A DNA stretch of 64,000 nt, from positions 11,461,501 to 11,525,500 of the forward strand of contig JAMPIT010000258.1 in assembly GCA_026261815.1 (NCBI GenBank). The letters run 5' to 3'. Positions within the stretch are counted from its first letter, which is position 1; the number at the start of each line of letters is the position of its first letter. Under the pieces are notes generated by a model, which was given only the letters and a program-made list of their open reading frames with translations, was not told the origin of the DNA and did no database searches. The position numbers and the translations under genes were made by a program. This DNA comes from Monarcha castaneiventris obscurior (lineage: Eukaryota; Chordata; Aves; Passeriformes; Monarchidae). Positions 40,674-51,649 of this stretch are shown here, piece by piece.

Positions 40674-42886
40674 GTAAGATCATAGAAAATTATTTTCATG
40701 CATCTACAGTTCTGATGTCTTGTCAAAATTTCACAATTGATTTTAATATCATAAATCCAAAAACCGGATCAGGCAGTCATTTCCCAGTGTTTTGCATTGA
40801 TGTGACACTACTGTCAGCATATTCACTCCTGATATGGCATTTGCTGTTGATAAAATAAAAACATTTACAAAATCTAACATCAGATGTCATAAGGAACTAT
40901 TTTTAATGAAAGATCTTTTGCAGTTTCTGAATTAGCTGGCAACAAAGTATGCGCATACTCTTAAGATAAAATGTACTTGCTCCCACTGCTGAAACAAATC
41001 TATAGAGGAAAAAACTAATATATTATTTTCTGAATACCAAATACACCTGGAAGTGAAATAAACTGATTAGCCCAGGATAGTTACCTGAAATTACATTTCA
41101 CCACCATTGAACAACCTACTTGAACTTTCTAGGTTATATATGGCTTGTTTTGAGTAGTAGGGGTTTCTAATTAGATAATAAAACAAGTCCTGTGAGCTTT
41201 ATCACCATAAACCAACATAAATTCCAGCCAACTACTGTTGGTGACCTTACAGTGACAGTGGATTAATCCTATTGTCAGAAGTATAACTCTGAACACAATT
41301 TTTAAAAGTCCAAGTTAAATACTTAAATCTACTGTGTATGGTAGAAAAATATAAAATGAAACTACTCCTCATTCTTTCAGAAAAGCAGGAAATGTCATGA
41401 ACAATGTATGATAATAGCACATACACAGCTACTGTATCTAAGCTGGTTCAAGTCCTGCATGTAACCAGTCCCTTGGGTCATGAGCTCCTAGAGTCAAATC
41501 TTTGTGCAGATTCTCACTCCGCATTCTGTGTCACTTCAGTGTGAGACTCATTCCTGGCAGAACCTAAAAAAACTCACAAACAGAATTTGAGTCACAGCTG
41601 TTTAATTAGGATATCTTAACATTAGAGGCTGACTTTTTAGAACTTGCAGATCTCACTGATTGAGTCATCCAGATGGAATGAACAGAATGAACATATGTTG
41701 TTCTTTGTTTATGAAAACACACAGGAGGCACCCTGAGATGAGGGGTGACAGGACTAAGGTTGTCCTCAGAGAGCTCAGCCAAGCTGGCATTGCATAGCTC
41801 TGATGTAAAACCAGTCAACAGCATGATAGCACTGTTGGCAGCAGAGAAGGATGGGTTTCCTTAAAGCTGTAATTCTGACTGGATTACCTACTTACAGTGA
41901 ATATTACTCTTAAAATTGCATTGTTTGGCCAGTTCAAGAACCAGTTTCAACAGCTGGGACCATCCAATGAGAAGACTTTACTTAGGGAGGGAGGCTTGTG
42001 GGCTGAGTTACCACAGGTTAAACAAAATGTGCAGTGCCCATAAGAGCCAGCCCATCAGCTTCTTACTGACTGATGAGGTCAGCGTATGCTGAGAGATACA
42101 CTGAGCTTCTTCTTCCTTAGGAAAATTCCTGGAAATCATGATGTACTGAAAGCCCTCATGCAGTTTAGCAAAGGAGTTCAAGTGCTGACACATGGAAAGC
42201 ATTTCATATCATTCATAGAATTGTATGGGTTGGAAAAGACCTTTAAGAGCATGGAGTTCAGTCACAAACCCAGAACTGCCAAGTCTGCTCTAAACCATGT
42301 CCCAAATGCCACATTTGCACATCTTTTAAATATATCCAGGGGTGGTGAGTCAACCCCTTCCCTGGGCAGGCTGTTCCAGTGCTTGACAACCCTTTTGATT
42401 AAGAAATTTTTCCAGCTATCCAATGCGAACCTCGCATGGTGCAGCTTGAGGCAATTTCCTCACGTCCTGTCACTTGTTGCCTGGGGGAAGAGACCAACCT
42501 CCTCCTTCTTACAACTCCCTTTCAAGCAGTTGTAAAGAGTGATAAGGTCCCTCCTGAGCATCTTTCTCTCCAGGCTGAACACCCCCAGCTCCCTCAGCCA
42601 TTCCTCATGGGACTTGTGCTCCAGACCCTTCACTGGCTCCATTGCCATTCTCTAGACTCACTCCAGCACCTCAGTGTTGGTGTTGTAGTAGAGGCACGAA
42701 ACTGAACACAGGATTCGAGGTGTGGCCTCGCCAGTGTCGAGTACAGGGCACAATAACTGACTGCCCTGCTCCTGCTGGCCACACTGTTTCTGATCCAAGC
42801 CAGGATGCATGTATCCTGTACTCAGGTACATTATATATTTATGTTTTCTTGAAAATAGTACTTAAGTATATCCTTTTTTTCCCTAG
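40674..42886 (+). other. ST6GALNAC3: Last intron of ST6GALNAC3 (phase 2)
   Basis: The intron starts GTAAGA and ends TTTTTTTCCCTAG. It splits the Lys codon AA|G, so it is phase 2 like the intron before it; the exon between them (108 bp) is therefore symmetrical and could be skipped without a frameshift. The first about 1.5 kb shows no recognised element; about 42209-42808 is an antisense CR1 fragment. Only about 78 nt separate the CR1 from the acceptor. Confidence 0.94.
42209..42808 (-). mobile_element. CR1 LINE, 5'-truncated 3' end (antisense to ST6GALNAC3)
   Basis: On the + strand the segment opens with TCATAGAATTGTATGGGTTGG, the reverse complement of the CR1 3' terminus with its ATTCTATG-like end repeats, and closes near CCAGGATGC. 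Read on the - strand, 42460-42648 encodes the C-terminal tail of the CR1 ORF2 reverse transcriptase protein: GLEHKSHEEWLRELGVFSLE, then RRDLITLYNCLKG and VGLFPQATSDRT. The rest of ORF2 and all of ORF1 are missing, as expected for the usual 5' truncation of CR1. The copy is moderately diverged, with breaks outside the quoted stretch. The + strand 149- and 89-codon open frames over it are antisense artefacts. It supports an avian (sauropsid) origin. Confidence 0.93.
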
Positions 42887-43073
42887 GTCAGAAGACTTCC
42901 GTAAAGTTCCCTACCACTATTACGAGCCAGGAAGAGATGAGTGTGAGGAATACTTTCTCCATGAAAATGCTCCATATGGAGGCCATAGGTTTATCACGGA
43001 AAAGAAAGTATTTGCTAAATGGGCCAAGAAGCACACAATAATATTCACACATCCTAACTGGACAGTGTCTTGA
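42887..43073 (+). CDS. ST6GALNAC3: ST6GALNAC3, terminal coding exon with stop
   Basis: The acceptor TTTCCCTAG|G at 42886/42887 opens the exon. The first G completes the Lys codon, then 61 codons run from SEDFRKVPYHYYEPGRDECE to THPNWTVS and the stop TGA at 43071-43073. HYYE is sialylmotif III and HRFITE (H-x4-E) is the very small motif VS, whose His and Glu are catalytically important in this family (CAZy GT29). The end FAKWAKKHTIIFTHPNWTVS matches the ST6GALNAC3 C terminus from mammals with few changes, which separates it from ST6GALNAC5. NWT near the end is a potential N-glycosylation sequon. With the previous exon this gives the last 97 residues of a protein that is about 305 residues in mammals. 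No frameshift or premature stop is seen, so the gene appears intact here. A longer + strand frame (42642-43073) includes intron and CR1 sequence upstream of the acceptor and is not the real start. Confidence 0.97.
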
Positions 43074-44746
43074 TACTGGTTTACTTAACTCTCCCTTAAC
43101 AGCGTATTACAAAAATGTCTCAGTTTACAATAGTTTTGCTTACATCTGGCTGGCCTTTCTCAGCCTAGGTAACACTAAACTAAAAACCAGAAGACAAAGA
43201 GGGTGGTGGTTCAGCTGTTAAGCAAAATTAATCATCTGTGGAAGGCAGACACATTGTTTGTTATTTCTTAGGGTTTTAATCCACACTATGCACTTTAACT
43301 GGATTTTACTTCAAGACAGGAGCAGTTAAAGACAGATGAGATTTCCTGTATACACAGGTGCACACAGAGAACACACACAGAGAACATGGTGGTCCTTTGA
43401 AAATTGTCCATCATCTCAGATATTTAAAATTATTATTTGCAGCTCATCTGCTGTACTGAAGCACTAATTCCATTTGTGATATCAGTAGAAATTTTTGACA
43501 AGAGAAATATAAGGAAAATACAGACCTCCAAGGTTCATGAGTGAGTCAATTTTAAAAAACACCAGAATATATTGATACACAATGTATTGTGAGCACTTGC
43601 ATATGTGGTAAAATTAGAGATGAGCTAAGCATGGTTCTTGAACTGCACCCAACTCTTGAATGAGAAGATGCTACCTACTCAAGACTCCTGATTAATTCAT
43701 AACTTCTGAAATGTAGCTTCCTTCTGCCCTGGTCAGGCTGCTCTATCTGGGACGATGTAGTTTGTACTTTTTGAAGCTGTTGTCCCACAGTTCAGCTCCA
43801 GCAGAATGGCACTTGGCAAAGATTGCGTTTTGCAGTCCATGATGAACCTTCAGCTGTTGTACCAAGCCTGCTGTCAGTACCCAAGCTGGTGAGTGTAAAG
43901 TTGTCTCATGAATATCTCCATTTACTCCACTTGTGCCTTTGACTTGCTCCAACATCCAAATAACAGTATTTTGACAGTATTTCCCATGCAGCCATCATAA
44001 TTTATTTTAGATCTCCAGTTTCTCCATCTTTAAAAACAAGGATAGTGTCTATCTACCTCACAAGGGAGTTGTGAGGACTAATTTAATTTAATTTAAAGCA
44101 CTTTCCTGATGAAGAATGCTACATATCATTTATTCTTAACACAAAAACAATGGTACCTGTCATTTATTCTTGTCTGTTGGGTATTTGAAGAAAGTGACAG
44201 TGTGTCTGGATCTGACGGCAAATTGTTCTGTGCATCCGCTTTCCTACTGAGGATAATTTGTAATACTGAGTTCTATCAGCTTGCATTGCTTCAGATGAAG
44301 TTGAAAGAACTCCCCATCTCACAGTATTATCTGCACATTAAAATGCAGTTCAAGAATCTTAAAATATACTCATCTGTAGTTTAAATATGTATTTCCAACC
44401 TTACTGTCATGGAAAGTTTTCAGCTGCAGCAGACTCATTTGTAATATGACCATAATTCAACTACACATGTGAGTTTTATTTAAACTGTATTTAAACTAAT
44501 GCTTTAAGTTTAGAATGTGTCCTATGAATATTTTAACATTTGGAATGTCAGATTCAACACTGTAATAGCCAATACTGTGAACACTTGAAGAAATTATGTG
44601 TGGAACGTCACACGGAGTTTACTCACACTACTTAAACATTAAGCAACAGGAAACTTTGTATGCTTTTGTAAATCAAGAAAAGGGGAAAGTAAAAAGCTAT
44701 TTTTACATGTAAGTATTTGTATACTGACTATTTCCTATTGTATATT

Positions 44747-44754
44747 TGTATATA
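44747..44754 (+). promoter_or_regulatory. Pumilio-type element in putative 3' UTR
   Basis: TGTATATA fits the Pumilio recognition element UGUANAUA. It sits in an AU-rich block about 1.67 kb after the stop, so it would lie in the mRNA if any of the candidate poly(A) sites is used. A second match lies at 50128-50135. Single 8-mers in AT-rich DNA are expected by chance, so this is weak. Confidence 0.3.
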
Positions 44755-46771
44755 TAAATCTATATTTTATATTTTCATTGCATATATATTCTGTCATTGA
44801 CAACTCTTAGGGTGGGGAGGAAATCTCTTCACCAGTATTCCTCCTCCTGATCATTGGTTTCTTGTTCCTGTTGGTGGATGATTCCAGGGTATCATCTCTG
44901 TTGCCCCTTCTATTTTCTACTGTAAATGCAGCTCTCTGATTTTATTTTTTAATATAGTTCAGCTTTCACTGCTTACTTCAGTACTGTAAGTATTCATTCT
45001 GGTTGTCAGACAAAGGCTGGGGCCATGCTTGTGATCTTGGATAAACATCTGTATTCAAATACAGCCTTTGTCCCAGACTTCTTGCATGACTTTGTCTCAC
45101 CTTCCTGTTTGGAAAAGGAGAACAATAGTATTTTCCTACTCCCTTTCTTGACTGACTTTCTTGAGAGCTGTTGAGAAGAATATTCCTGTTTTCAACCTAT
45201 TTCTATAATGCTTTGAAGAAGAGGTGCCCAAAGTGTCTGAAAACTACAGGCTGTGATATACAAGTAATTAAAAGTGGCTGTTTCTTGTCCCTGGAGTTTA
45301 AAATCAGTTGTAGGCTGATACAACATGGGCTGAAATAAAAAGGGGGAAAAGGGTCATGGTTGGATGAAGAGCTGTGTTAGCAAAACCAGATTTATCACCA
45401 CATGCATCTTTTCAGTTCAGATATGGTGGCTGGATATATGGAAAGCTAATAAAAAATTGTAATGCAGGATTTGAAGAATGCAGGAAATGCAGAATTAGGG
45501 AGAATGTTCCACACATATTGTACAGGGCAGCCTGGGAAATCCTATCATTCCCTTGAGGGAAGAGGAACTGAAAAGAAGAACATCAGCCAACTGAGCTGTT
45601 GTTCAGAAGGTTTCTGGGTTAATAGAAAACTGCTATGAAAGTGCTGCACATGGAAATTGTTTGGGCTGGACAGACTTATATGGAAGTGTCCTCATGAAGC
45701 AGGGCGTTTCTCCCCCCAGGTGTTGTTCCCCAGTGAGCAGAAGGATTCTGCCCGAGTTGTGTTCACCTGCAAGGTGGTTTTTAAGCCTGAGAAGGTTTTT
45801 AATATAATTAATACTTGCCAATTCACCATAAACGTGTTGTAAAATATGTGCTTCATTCTGAAGCTCCTTGAAGAGTGCTTGCATGCTGCATGAAACAGTA
45901 TCACAAAGGATAGCTAAGAAAAGTACAGTTCTAAGAACATATATATGTACACAAAATTGAGAAGACAATTAGAGTTCAGTTGTCACAGAGCAAAGTGAAA
46001 GTGTTACTCTCTGCCTGGATTTGCCCTAAGAGCAGATCCACTTTAGAAACATTGCAGCAGGTTTCATTCATACTAGAGAAAATGAACCTCAGTTCCCTTA
46101 TTCAAATGAGCCTGTCTTTAGCATAAGTTAAATGCATATTTACATTATTTTTATTTTATGAGTAAGGAACTGTGACCACCATGTTAAAGATGATTCTACA
46201 AAGAAATTACTTGGTTGAAATCCGTCAAAAATCAGCTGTGGTACTAAAGAAAGAATGTAGGACTTGGATGTGTATAAGGGACCTTGGTGGTTCACCTTCT
46301 GAGAGCAGTTAAGACATCAGCTGAGAATCACTTATTAATTCTTTAAGATAAAACCTACTACAGTTTACCTGAATGTAATCATACCCTAATTGCTTATTCA
46401 TACAAGCAGTCCTATTTTAATCAACTACTCATGTGTATAAAACAAGCAGGGAGTTTACCTGAGGTTTTTAAAATGCATTTTCACATTGTGGCTAATAGAG
46501 GAATGCTCAAAAATAGTTCGGCCTTTTTTTTTTCCATCAGTCTGCTAAGAAGTCACCAAAAGTTTCTTTTAAAATTAGGTGGATGTAATAAACTTGTTGG
46601 AAAAAAAAAGAGGGGAAAAAAGGCATAAATGGCATGGTTTTAATAAACATTTAAATTTCAATATACTTTATGTTGCATTACCTTCTGACCTTTTTTTTCA
46701 AAGTAGAGCAGAATTTTTCATTAAAAAAATATTTTCTGACTGGCTAATTACTATTATAGAATAATTGACTG

Positions 46772-46777
46772 AATAAA
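46772..46777 (+). terminator. Candidate poly(A) signal
   Basis: Canonical AATAAA is followed 9-25 nt later by GTGTTGTTTTTTCTCTCC, a good GU/U-rich downstream element. Use here would give a 3' UTR of about 3.7 kb. Confidence 0.35.
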
Positions 46778-48793
46778 ATTTAAAAGTGTTGTTTTTTCTC
46801 TCCAAACTGACACAACAGACACAATCCCAACCTTTTCATCCCCATTAGATGTCCAGATCACATCCTTCTGCTTATACCAAGGCCTCTTCTCAGAGAGAGA
46901 AAAATTAGTCTATATATCCAACCAAATTCCCTTTCCATCTGGGCTGGGAGGCTCCATCTGCAGACTGCTCCTATCAGTTACATCAGTAAATGGGAGGAAC
47001 TGATGGAGAGCTCTACTTAGGAGCAGATGGTGTTCCAACTTCTAAAAAATGCCCCTAAAGTGCTTTAGGCAAGGAGTACCCGTTGATCTCTCCTGGAAAT
47101 ACTTCACTAAAGTATTCTGTTTCTTCAAATGCCTTAAGCTCCTGTGTAGAACAATTGTCCTACTCTCTCTAGCAGGAATTGTCAGCAATGGGAAAGCATG
47201 CCCTTTACAGGAAAAAATAGAGGCAAATTCTGTGTTGTTAAATATTTCCACATAAACAACACCGGGGTGAAGAAGTGCCTGACACAAATTATCTGAACAC
47301 TCACTGATTTAGGAATCTCTGAGGACTCACTTCAAAACTAATGGAAGTGGCTTTGGCAAGTTCATGAATACAGCACCTACCCCAGTAAAATCTTTGCACT
47401 CCTGGGTGCTAAGGTGAGCAGTGTTTTGGCTGGGAAGTACCATGTGCACATAATGCTTTGCAGAATTGCTAAAGAGAAGCCCGTCCAACTCTTGGTGGGC
47501 TGAGGCTGATGATCTTTCATTATTCACCTGCTTGTGGGCTGGACTGAAGTAGGACCCCACACAAAGATAGCTGGCAGCAGAGCACAGATGCTCAACCAGA
47601 AGACATGTCCAGGTAAGTAAGAATTAAATAAGTAATCCCTTGTGAATTATAACTGGGTATAGATGCCCTTAGTAAGCAGAAAATCAGAAGCACTTTACAT
47701 ATTGATGCTTATAGTTTGCTGTCTTTTTTTCTGCATGTATGTCAGAAACAGTGTGTCTTTAGTTGTGCTCAAGCAAGCCTGGGGTTTGTTCATGATGAGC
47801 CACAAGAGTGAACCTCTGTGTTAGTACCACACAGGAGCTGTCTGTGGGCATTGTAGTGTACTGTGAACAACAGTCATGTGTTTACTAAAAGAAGTCCTGC
47901 TTTTCCTGACTATATTTAGTTCCTTTGGGGAGGAAATGTTTTATTTTCAACAGATGTGTCCCATTCTGTTCCTTCTTTCCTGAGAGGATGCACAGGAATG
48001 GAACTTAACCATAGAGGAGTGAAGCCAGCCACCAGATTGATACATATTTTTCTGGGTATTGCTGTGATTTGTATAGCTAAAGTCACAGGGAAAGGGAAGT
48101 AAACCTTTTATAGCATAATCTGCAGAAGTCTTGTGTGTCTGTTCTGGATTAGAGTCTCCTAGGCAAACCCTCTAAAAGGGGTTGAAGGAGAAAGAGAAGG
48201 TCTCTCTCCATTGACAGACAGGACTTCTGTGGAAGCCATCATAATGTGTTTGGCACATCTGGGCATGCTCCCCCAGCTTTTTTAGGTCCCCACCCAGCTG
48301 CAGCTTTGGGTCCTTTCCAGCCCCACTGGAGAAGAATTTTCCATCTGACTAATGCAGCCTGTGATCCACACAAATCCTGCCCATCCTCCCTGTCTGTGGA
48401 TCAGGAAAGTGCTGAATCTGCCCTGGGGGTGCAGTGTCAGAGCAGGGACACACTTTCCAGTCAGCAGCGTGATTTGCTTGGGGCACAGTCTCACCTCAGG
48501 TGCTGAACTCAGTTTCTTTGAATATGATAGGAAAGATATCACTGGGTTTTGTTACTGTATGTATGATTAACTCACAAAGAGTCACTATTTTATGGGTGTC
48601 TTAAACAGCTGATTTCATGTCTTTTTTTGCATTGCTTTTGCTATTTCTGGGAATTCCTCAAAATATGCAGCAATCAGCATCTTCCACTGCTGTTCTAATT
48701 TACTGGCCATAAAGAGACTGTAAACTTGAACTAATGCATGTTCTTACCATGTATTATGCATGATAGCATGTTACACATTTTATTCTCCACTGT

Positions 48794-48799
48794 AATAAA
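48794..48799 (+). terminator. Candidate poly(A) signal
   Basis: AATAAA with AAGTTTTGTGTAAAC close downstream. Use here would give a 3' UTR of about 5.7 kb. Confidence 0.25.
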
Positions 48800-50127
48800 T
48801 AATGTAAGTTTTGTGTAAACTTAGTTCAAGCAGCAGAAGTAGTACTTTTTCTTCCTCTCATATCATATGTTGCCCAGAGCACTTTGCTGGAGCTCTGAAA
48901 GTGCCATTAGCAGCTGGCACCAAATAAACTGTTGAAACCAGTCAGGAAATAATTACCAAATTTGACATTTTTCACTGAAATACCAGAAATAGTTCAGCTT
49001 GCTTTTGTGAACCTACTCTGGCACTCACAATCACAATTCTGTGTTGTGCTCTAAGGAAATCTCACATCCTGAGTGTAACTCGGGAATGACTTTTTTGACA
49101 CAGATGTTGTTAAGAGGTTAGGAGGGCAATGATCCCAAAGTTTTTATATTTATGGGAGTATCTTTTTAATAGGAATTGAACATGTAGGAGATTGGCTAAG
49201 ATGCCTGTAGAGTTTTTCATATTGTTGCTACTGAAAATAGTATTTCTGAAGATGGCCAAAGGAAAAACAAACTGTGTGCCCGCTGCTCTTCTGGCTGATC
49301 ACCTGTGCCCTCCTCCTACACAGACACACTCACATGTCTGCAAACACAATGAGTGTTTGTAGGGAAGGTCCTTTTTTTTTATCAGGTAGGGGCAGGTAAG
49401 AACAACTAAGACTAATCTACATGGTAAATAAAGCTTATAGTACTTATTGATCAATGTTTATTCTGTGTATTTCCAAAGCCCGTGTCTGTGATAGCAAATT
49501 AGCTTAGCTGGATAGGATCTGTAGCCTGAAACTCTTGGTGCTAAGGACCTGATCTCCACACCTATCTCTAGTTTGATCCCATGAGCTGAATGCCACTAGT
49601 GATTGGAGCACATCCTTTTTTTCCATCCAAAAGGAATCTGGTGCACATGCTGAGGAATGCTCCATCATGCAAACTAAAGCTCATTGAGTGAGGTCACTGT
49701 ACTGGACTGTCCCACGGGAAAGTGGAATTCCTGCTACACCATCTTACAGCTCAGGCTTTGCATGGGTATTTTTTCCATGGGTATTTTTCTTTCAAATCTG
49801 AGATCTGATTCCTCCTGTCAGATCATGGGAACCAAGGGCTCCTGATTCTTCCTAAATTTACCATCCAAATGTGCTCCATAAGTCAGGAGTGTGATATAGG
49901 ACAAAATGATCCAGCATGGGTACAGCATGGTAAGTGCTTTGTTTGATGAAGAGTTAATGTGATTCTGCTCGTGGATGTAATTTTATCCTGGACATGCTGG
50001 ATGCTTGCTAATGCATGCATTGTTTTTATATACAGCAAGACACGTAAAAATTCCCTTCATCATTTTCCCAGGGTAATTTCATTCTTGTGGCCTTCCAGTT
50101 GTATCTGTATATGTGTGCATATGTGCA

Positions 50128-50135
50128 TGTATATA
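50128..50135 (+). promoter_or_regulatory. Second Pumilio-type element
   Basis: TGTATATA lies within a TG/CA-rich tract about 310 nt before the distal AATAAA at 50437. It is relevant only if the distal poly(A) site is used. Confidence 0.2.
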
Positions 50136-50436
50136 CAGTGTGCAAGCATTCTTCTGTTCTTAGAAAGTTGCTACTGTATACTGCTAACATAAACTTTTTT
50201 AGGCAGTTCATGTGACACAATTTATTACATGTATTCTTTGGTTGCCTTTTTGTAATGCTGACAAGTGTATTGATAGCAGATACCACTGTAAACTTAGAAA
50301 ACTTTCATACTATTTATACTTATTTTATATGTTTTGCCATGTGTTTTCTTGCTATATGTTACTTAGTTTTTGCTCCTATTTGGAGAATGTGCTTCTATGT
50401 ATTTGAAGAATTGTGCCTGGATTATTTTAAAACATG

Positions 50437-50442
50437 AATAAA
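50437..50442 (+). terminator. Candidate distal poly(A) signal
   Basis: AATAAA is followed by TTATGTGTGACTTTGTG about 30 nt downstream, a GU-rich element at a suitable distance. Use would give a 3' UTR of about 7.4 kb. I regard this as the most complete signal arrangement in the downstream region. Confidence 0.4.
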
Positions 50443-50460
50443 TGTATACAATTTTCCAAT

Positions 50461-51649
50461 TGTCTGACATAATTTATGTGTGACTTTGTGCAAAATACTT
50501 TTATTCTTGTTTATGTATGTGCTACTATAATAATACCTGACAGTTCACTGAACTCAAGGAAACAAAGATCTTTTTTCTCAAAAGTGTTATAAATCAGCTG
50601 CACACACTTTAAAGACATTTTAGGGCATCTGCCCTAAAAATATTCAGTAATGTTGGGTACAGTCAGCCACAAAACCTACACTTACAATAACTCATGATTG
50701 TATTTCTGTGTGTTAAAGCACACTGCAGGCACAAATGCACTTTGTGGAAAAGGTCCATTGGATCCTGTCCATAAAGGGCACATCCTTCCCAGTGTAGTGG
50801 TCTCAGGGGTGATGCCACTGAAACCCCAGGAATGGACACTGAGCACATTCTTGGGAGAGCCATGTAAGTTTGAAGGGCTGGGGGAGAGATCACATCTCAG
50901 GAGAAGGAGCAAACCTCTACTCTCAGCTACAGTGTTCACAAGAGGGTGAGGGCATAATTTTTCTTCCCTAGTGGACCCCATGGTGCTAAGGGAGGAAGGG
51001 AACTAAAACTCATTCAGCCTCTGGTCTCTAACTTTCCTATTTTCCTGTTCCCAGCTAAGGACACGCTTTGAGCTGTAAATTTTAACTTGGGCTGTATGTG
51101 CTGAAGTAAACACATGCAGAGTAGCTGAGTTTGTGAAAGGACTGGAGATTCTGAGTGTATTTGTCAGCCCTGGCATACGTAATGCAGCAACTGCTACCAA
51201 CTAATTTTGGGCTGGATTCTGGTATATACCACTTAGAACTGGGCTATTTTGCCAGCTACCACAGTGAGGGAAATGAAAAGAGTATTTCTGTGATAAGACT
51301 AAATGGAAGAAATGCCTTTCACATGCTCAGCTTTGAGGGTCCTTCACGTCTGATATGCTGCCAAAGGGCTTGTTAAGAATTTGTGTGTTACTTTTTCAGG
51401 CATACTCTGCATAAAGCGTAATGTTCACTTCAGAGCTATTACAGTGTGAGCTCTGAATGCATATTAGCAGCATGACGTAATATGGATTCATTTCGGCCTC
51501 TTTCCATGCAGGATGGTTGGATATATTACTCTTGAAGTACATCCAGTCTTGATAGTAGATGTGAATGTGAGTTTATTTGACTATTTGTCATCGGACCAGA
51601 TAATCATGTAAAAAATAGTTCAATTGTTGAGTTAGCCCTCTTAGAGTTT
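50461..51649. other. Intergenic DNA without recognised content
   Basis: Only short frames on both strands (99 codons or fewer) are present, none with a recognisable domain. No tandem repeat or transposon end was recognised. The segment lies between the distal poly(A) candidate and the old LINE remnant. Confidence 0.5.

Larger units (their letters stand above)
43074..50460 (+). other. ST6GALNAC3: Probable 3' UTR of ST6GALNAC3 and downstream flank
   Basis: After the stop, AT-rich DNA continues with no recognised gene. I cannot place the transcript end: hexamers AATAAA occur at 45334, 46642, 46772, 48794 and 50437, and the ones at 46772, 48794 and 50437 have U- or GU-rich sequence downstream. 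An AU-rich block with a Pumilio-type TGTATATA lies at 44700-44790. About 43360-43390 has an imperfect repeat of CACAGAGAACA. Open frames are all short and lack domains. The true 3' UTR could end at any of these signals. Confidence 0.45.

Noticed and set aside
42086..42705. 149- and 89-codon + strand frames
   Set aside because: They are antisense to a CR1 ORF2 tail that is clearly readable on the - strand.
42642..42886. Upstream extension of the last ST6GALNAC3 frame from a Met at 42642
   Set aside because: This part is CR1 and intron sequence before a good acceptor; the homologous protein continues instead from the exon ending at 40673.
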